A DNA stretch of 7,249 nucleotides from Thermoleophilaceae bacterium. Lineage in GTDB: Bacteria; Actinomycetota; Thermoleophilia; Solirubrobacterales; Thermoleophilaceae. The stretch is from positions 1 through 7,249 of the forward strand of contig JACCSF010000146.1 in NCBI GenBank assembly GCA_013813135.1, in the 5' to 3' direction. A program made the position numbers and the translations under genes. The notes under the pieces were generated by a model. It saw nothing but the letters and a program-made list of their open reading frames with translations, made no database searches and had not been told where the DNA came from. This document shows positions 5,339 through 7,249 of this stretch, piece by piece. Numbering within the stretch: position 1 is the stretch's first letter; the number at the start of each line of letters is the position of its first letter.

Positions 5339-6083
5339 GCGCGTGAACCTCGATCTCGACGGCAGGATCTGCGTTGTCACGGGCGCCACGCGCGGCATCG
5401 GCGCGGCGACCGCCCGCATGCTGAAGCAAGAGGGCGCCCGCGTGCTCTCCGTCGCGCGGCACAATGCGGACCTCGAGCTCGACATCACCGACCCGGACGC
5501 AGGCGAGCGCGTGCTGGCCGCCTGCCCCGAGGCTCCCTGGGCGCTGGTCAACAACGCGGGAGCCACCCAGGCGCGCACGCTCGATCAGCTCAGCGACGCC
5601 GACTGGCAGGCCCAGTGGGAGCTGCACGTGATGGCGCCGATGCGGCTGATGCGCGCGCTCGCTCCCGCGATGGCCGAGGCCGGCGGCGGGCGGATCGTGA
5701 ACGTCTCGTCCTCGTCGGGCAAGCGCCCGTCGCGGCGCCTCGACCCGTCCTACTCCGTGACCAAGGCCGCCCAGCTCTCGCTCAGCCGGCTGTTCGCCGA
5801 CAACTGGAGCGCCCAGGGCGTGCTCGTGAACGCCGTGGCGCCCGGGCCCGTCGAGGGCGAGTCATGGACGGCCGACGGCGGCCTGGCCGACCAGATCGCC
5901 GCCCGCTCGGGCAAGACGCGCGAGGAGATCCTGGAGGGCACGCGCTCCGGCCTGCCGATCGGCCGCATGGGCACGGACGAGGAGGCGGCCGCTGTGGTCG
6001 TGTTCCTCTGCTCGCAGCTCGCCTCCAACGTCACCGGCGCCGCGTGGTCGGTGGACGGTGGCTCTGTGCCGAGCATCGTCTGA
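5337..6083 (+). CDS. Short-chain dehydrogenase/reductase (classical SDR)
   Basis: A 248-residue classical SDR, predicted cytoplasmic NAD(P)-dependent oxidoreductase. Motifs in order: cofactor loop TGATRGIG (15-22), LDITDP (48-53), NNAG (72-75), NVSSSSGKRP (122-131) with catalytic Ser about 126, Tyr139 and Lys143 in YSVTK, the PGPVE turn (169-173), and C-terminal SVDGG (238-242). The position usually held by the structural/catalytic Asn of helix alpha4 reads His97 (WELHVMAP), a deviation from the standard N-S-Y-K tetrad. The segment between the cofactor loop and NNAG is short, as in compact SDRs that write the strand as ARHNADLELDITD. Substrate cannot be assigned. The start at ATG 5337 overlaps the YjbQ ATG; GTG 5343 (VNLDLDGR) is an alternative closer to typical SDR N-termini. 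Neither has a strong ribosome binding site. Confidence 0.93.
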   Translation: MRVNLDLDGRICVVTGATRGIGAATARMLKQEGARVLSVARHNADLELDITDPDAGERVLAACPEAPWALVNNAGATQARTLDQLSDADWQAQWELHVMAPMRLMRALAPAMAEAGGGRIVNVSSSSGKRPSRRLDPSYSVTKAAQLSLSRLFADNWSAQGVLVNAVAPGPVEGESWTADGGLADQIAARSGKTREEILEGTRSGLPIGRMGTDEEAAAVVVFLCSQLASNVTGAAWSVDGGSVPSIV

Positions 6084-6104
6084 GCGGCCACGCGCGCACC
6101 GCAC

Positions 6105-6131
6105 GGCAACCGGGCAACCGTCAGGTTCCCG
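6105..6131 (+). repeat. Tandem 8-bp direct repeat followed by an inverted half (possible operator or weak hairpin)
   Basis: GGCAACCG occurs twice back to back (6105-6112 and 6113-6120). It is followed by TCA and GGTTCCCG, so CGGGCAACC (6111-6119) can pair with GGTTCCCG (6124-6131) around GTCA, with one bulged C. The unit lies 22-48 nt downstream of the SDR stop and ends 20 nt before the putative -10 of the glycosyltransferase. It has no T-run, so it is a poor intrinsic terminator; its place near the -35 region of the next gene would suit an operator. Both readings are inference. Confidence 0.35.
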
Positions 6132-6151
6132 AGCGCGGCCCGGCGCCCATG

Positions 6152-6157
6152 TAGCGT
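6152..6157 (+). promoter_or_regulatory. Possible -10 box (TAGCGT) for a leaderless glycosyltransferase transcript
   Basis: TAGCGT matches TANNNT and lies exactly 7 nt before the ATG at 6165, with no Shine-Dalgarno sequence in between. This is the expected layout of a leaderless actinobacterial transcript starting at the A of ATG. No convincing -35 is seen; the preceding 17 nt are very GC-rich. Confidence 0.4.
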
Positions 6158-6164
6158 CTCGCCC

Positions 6165-7249
6165 ATGCGGGGGGTGATGGGACTGCTGTTCTTTCCGCGC
6201 GGCGGGTCCGCGCAGGTGGCGCGCTACCTGGCCCGCTCGCTGTCCGAGCTGGGTTGGGACGTGACGCTCGCCTGCGGGTCGCTGGGCGGCTCCGGCGAGC
6301 CGTCCTACGCGCCGACTTTCTTCGCCGGCGTGGACGTGCGCCCGCTCGACTACACGGCCTCCGCCGCGGCCCCCGATCCGCTCGCCGCGGAGCCGCCCTT
6401 CCACCCCTCCTACGAGGACCGGGCCGGCGCGCCCGACCGGATTTTCGCCCGCGTGGGGGAGGCGGACTACGAGCGCCTCGTCGCCGTCTGGGAGCGCCAG
6501 CTCGCGGAGGCCGGCGCCGCCGACGCGGACGTGCTCCACCTGCACCACCTGACGCCGATCCACGAAGCCGCCGAGCGCGCGTTTCCGAACGTTCCGCGCA
6601 TCGGTCACCTGCACGGCACCGAGCTGCTGATGCTGCGCGAGATCGACGAGGGGCCGCCCCCCGGGTGGGACCACGCCGCCGAGTGGGCCGAGCGGATGCG
6701 CCGCTGGGCGAGCGGCTGCGAGCGGCTTCTGGTGCTCTCGCCCGACGCCGTGCGGCGCGTGCCGGACCTGCTCGGAGTGGAGGCGGACCGGGTTGTCTGG
6801 GCGCCCAACGGCTTCGACCCGGCCGGGTTCGACCGGCGGCCGGCCGGCGACCGGCGCGAGCACTGGCGCCGCTGGCTGGTCGGGGAGCCGCGCGGCTGGG
6901 ACGAGTCGGGCGAGCCCGGCAGCGTCGCCTACACCGACGGGCAACTGGCGCCCTTCGCGGCGGGCGGACCGGTGCTGCTCTACGTCGGCCGCTTCACCGA
7001 GGTCAAGCGGGTGCCGCTGCTGGTTCGCGCACATGCGCGCGCCAGGGAGCACTTCGCGCGCCCGGCTCCGCTGGTGCTGATGGGCGGGTTCCCGGGCGAG
7101 TGGGAGGGAGATCACCCGCTGGAGGCGGTTCGCGAGACCGGCGACCCGGATGTCTTCCTGGCCGGCTGGCGCGGACACGAGGATCTGCCCGACGGGCTGA
7201 ACGCGGCCGACCTGCTGGTGCTCCCATCGGTGCGCGAGCAGTTCGGGGC
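6165..7249 (+). CDS. GT4 family glycosyltransferase, C-terminus cut by right edge
   Basis: 361 complete codons are visible and the frame is open at the window end. It is a GT-B fold enzyme that would transfer a sugar from a nucleotide-sugar donor to a cell-envelope or small-molecule acceptor. The N-terminal Rossmann half has GLLFFPRGGSAQVARYLARS (6-25), a glycine-rich acceptor-side loop, then VLHLHHLTPIHEAA (123-136) and GHLHGTELLML (147-157). The C-terminal half shows APNGFDP (213-219), the donor-binding phrase LLYVGRFTEVKR (271-282) with Arg276 and Lys281, and ADLLVLPSVREQFG (348-361). Glu358 is probably the first Glu of the EX7E motif; the second lies beyond the edge. An additional loop (about 240-268, acidic and Gly-rich) separates the halves. 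ATG 6165 is preferred over ATG 6177 because of the TAGCGT box 7 nt upstream; the later ATG has a G-run immediately before it. It follows the SDR gene by 81 nt on the same strand but probably has its own promoter. Confidence 0.9.
   Translation, partial: MRGVMGLLFFPRGGSAQVARYLARSLSELGWDVTLACGSLGGSGEPSYAPTFFAGVDVRPLDYTASAAAPDPLAAEPPFHPSYEDRAGAPDRIFARVGEADYERLVAVWERQLAEAGAADADVLHLHHLTPIHEAAERAFPNVPRIGHLHGTELLMLREIDEGPPPGWDHAAEWAERMRRWASGCERLLVLSPDAVRRVPDLLGVEADRVVWAPNGFDPAGFDRRPAGDRREHWRRWLVGEPRGWDESGEPGSVAYTDGQLAPFAAGGPVLLYVGRFTEVKRVPLLVRAHARAREHFARPAPLVLMGGFPGEWEGDHPLEAVRETGDPDVFLAGWRGHEDLPDGLNAADLLVLPSVREQFG

Noticed and set aside
4877..5578. Extended 233-residue version of the YjbQ protein starting at 5578
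   Set aside because: The 80 extra residues are antisense to the SDR cofactor-binding region and resemble no YjbQ family N-terminus; the start at 5338 fits the family.
5862..7178. A 438-codon minus-strand open frame opposite the SDR end and the glycosyltransferase
   Set aside because: No domain is recognisable and composition is typical of a high-GC shadow. The plus strand carries clear GT4 motifs in an uninterrupted frame.

Overview
The window is high-GC DNA (by eye about 70% G+C) with dense coding on both strands and long shadow reading frames opposite real genes. Gene content and style (a ParB-fold protein with a GHHR motif, an LtrA relic, a YjbQ protein, a GT4 glycosyltransferase with HLHGTEL, possible leaderless starts) suggest an actinobacterial chromosome, perhaps Thermoleophilia/Solirubrobacterales. 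That placement is inference from recalled family resemblance, not a search. I see no tRNA, rRNA, CRISPR array, insertion sequence, phage or plasmid gene.

Layout, left to right: (1) the N-terminus of a SAM-dependent O-methyltransferase, minus strand, cut by the left edge; (2) a ParB/sulfiredoxin-fold protein, minus; (3) a decayed low-temperature-requirement A (LtrA) membrane protein gene, plus, with two frameshifts and several internal deletions; (4) an M24 Xaa-Pro-type metallopeptidase, minus, whose conserved N-terminus lies upstream of any ATG, GTG or TTG; (5) a secreted lytic-transglycosylase-like protein, minus, immediately upstream of the peptidase and in the same frame; (6) a D-2-hydroxyacid dehydrogenase of the glyoxylate/hydroxypyruvate reductase type, plus; (7) a YjbQ/UPF0047 protein, minus; (8) a short-chain dehydrogenase/reductase, plus; (9) a GT4 glycosyltransferase, plus, cut by the right edge.

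From about 1212 to 6083 there is almost no intergenic DNA although strand alternates: convergent genes overlap at their 3' ends (19 and 20 nt) and divergent genes start on top of each other (at CATG at 5336-5339 and possibly at 3936-3939). Promoters for several genes must therefore lie inside neighbouring coding sequence. The genes do not form one pathway; they look like separate housekeeping or metabolic units packed together. I found no convincing new multi-gene system. The best leads are the start-codon anomaly of the M24 peptidase, the internally deleted LtrA relic, the overlapping divergent starts, and a recurrent A...T hexamer exactly 7 nt upstream of three start codons.
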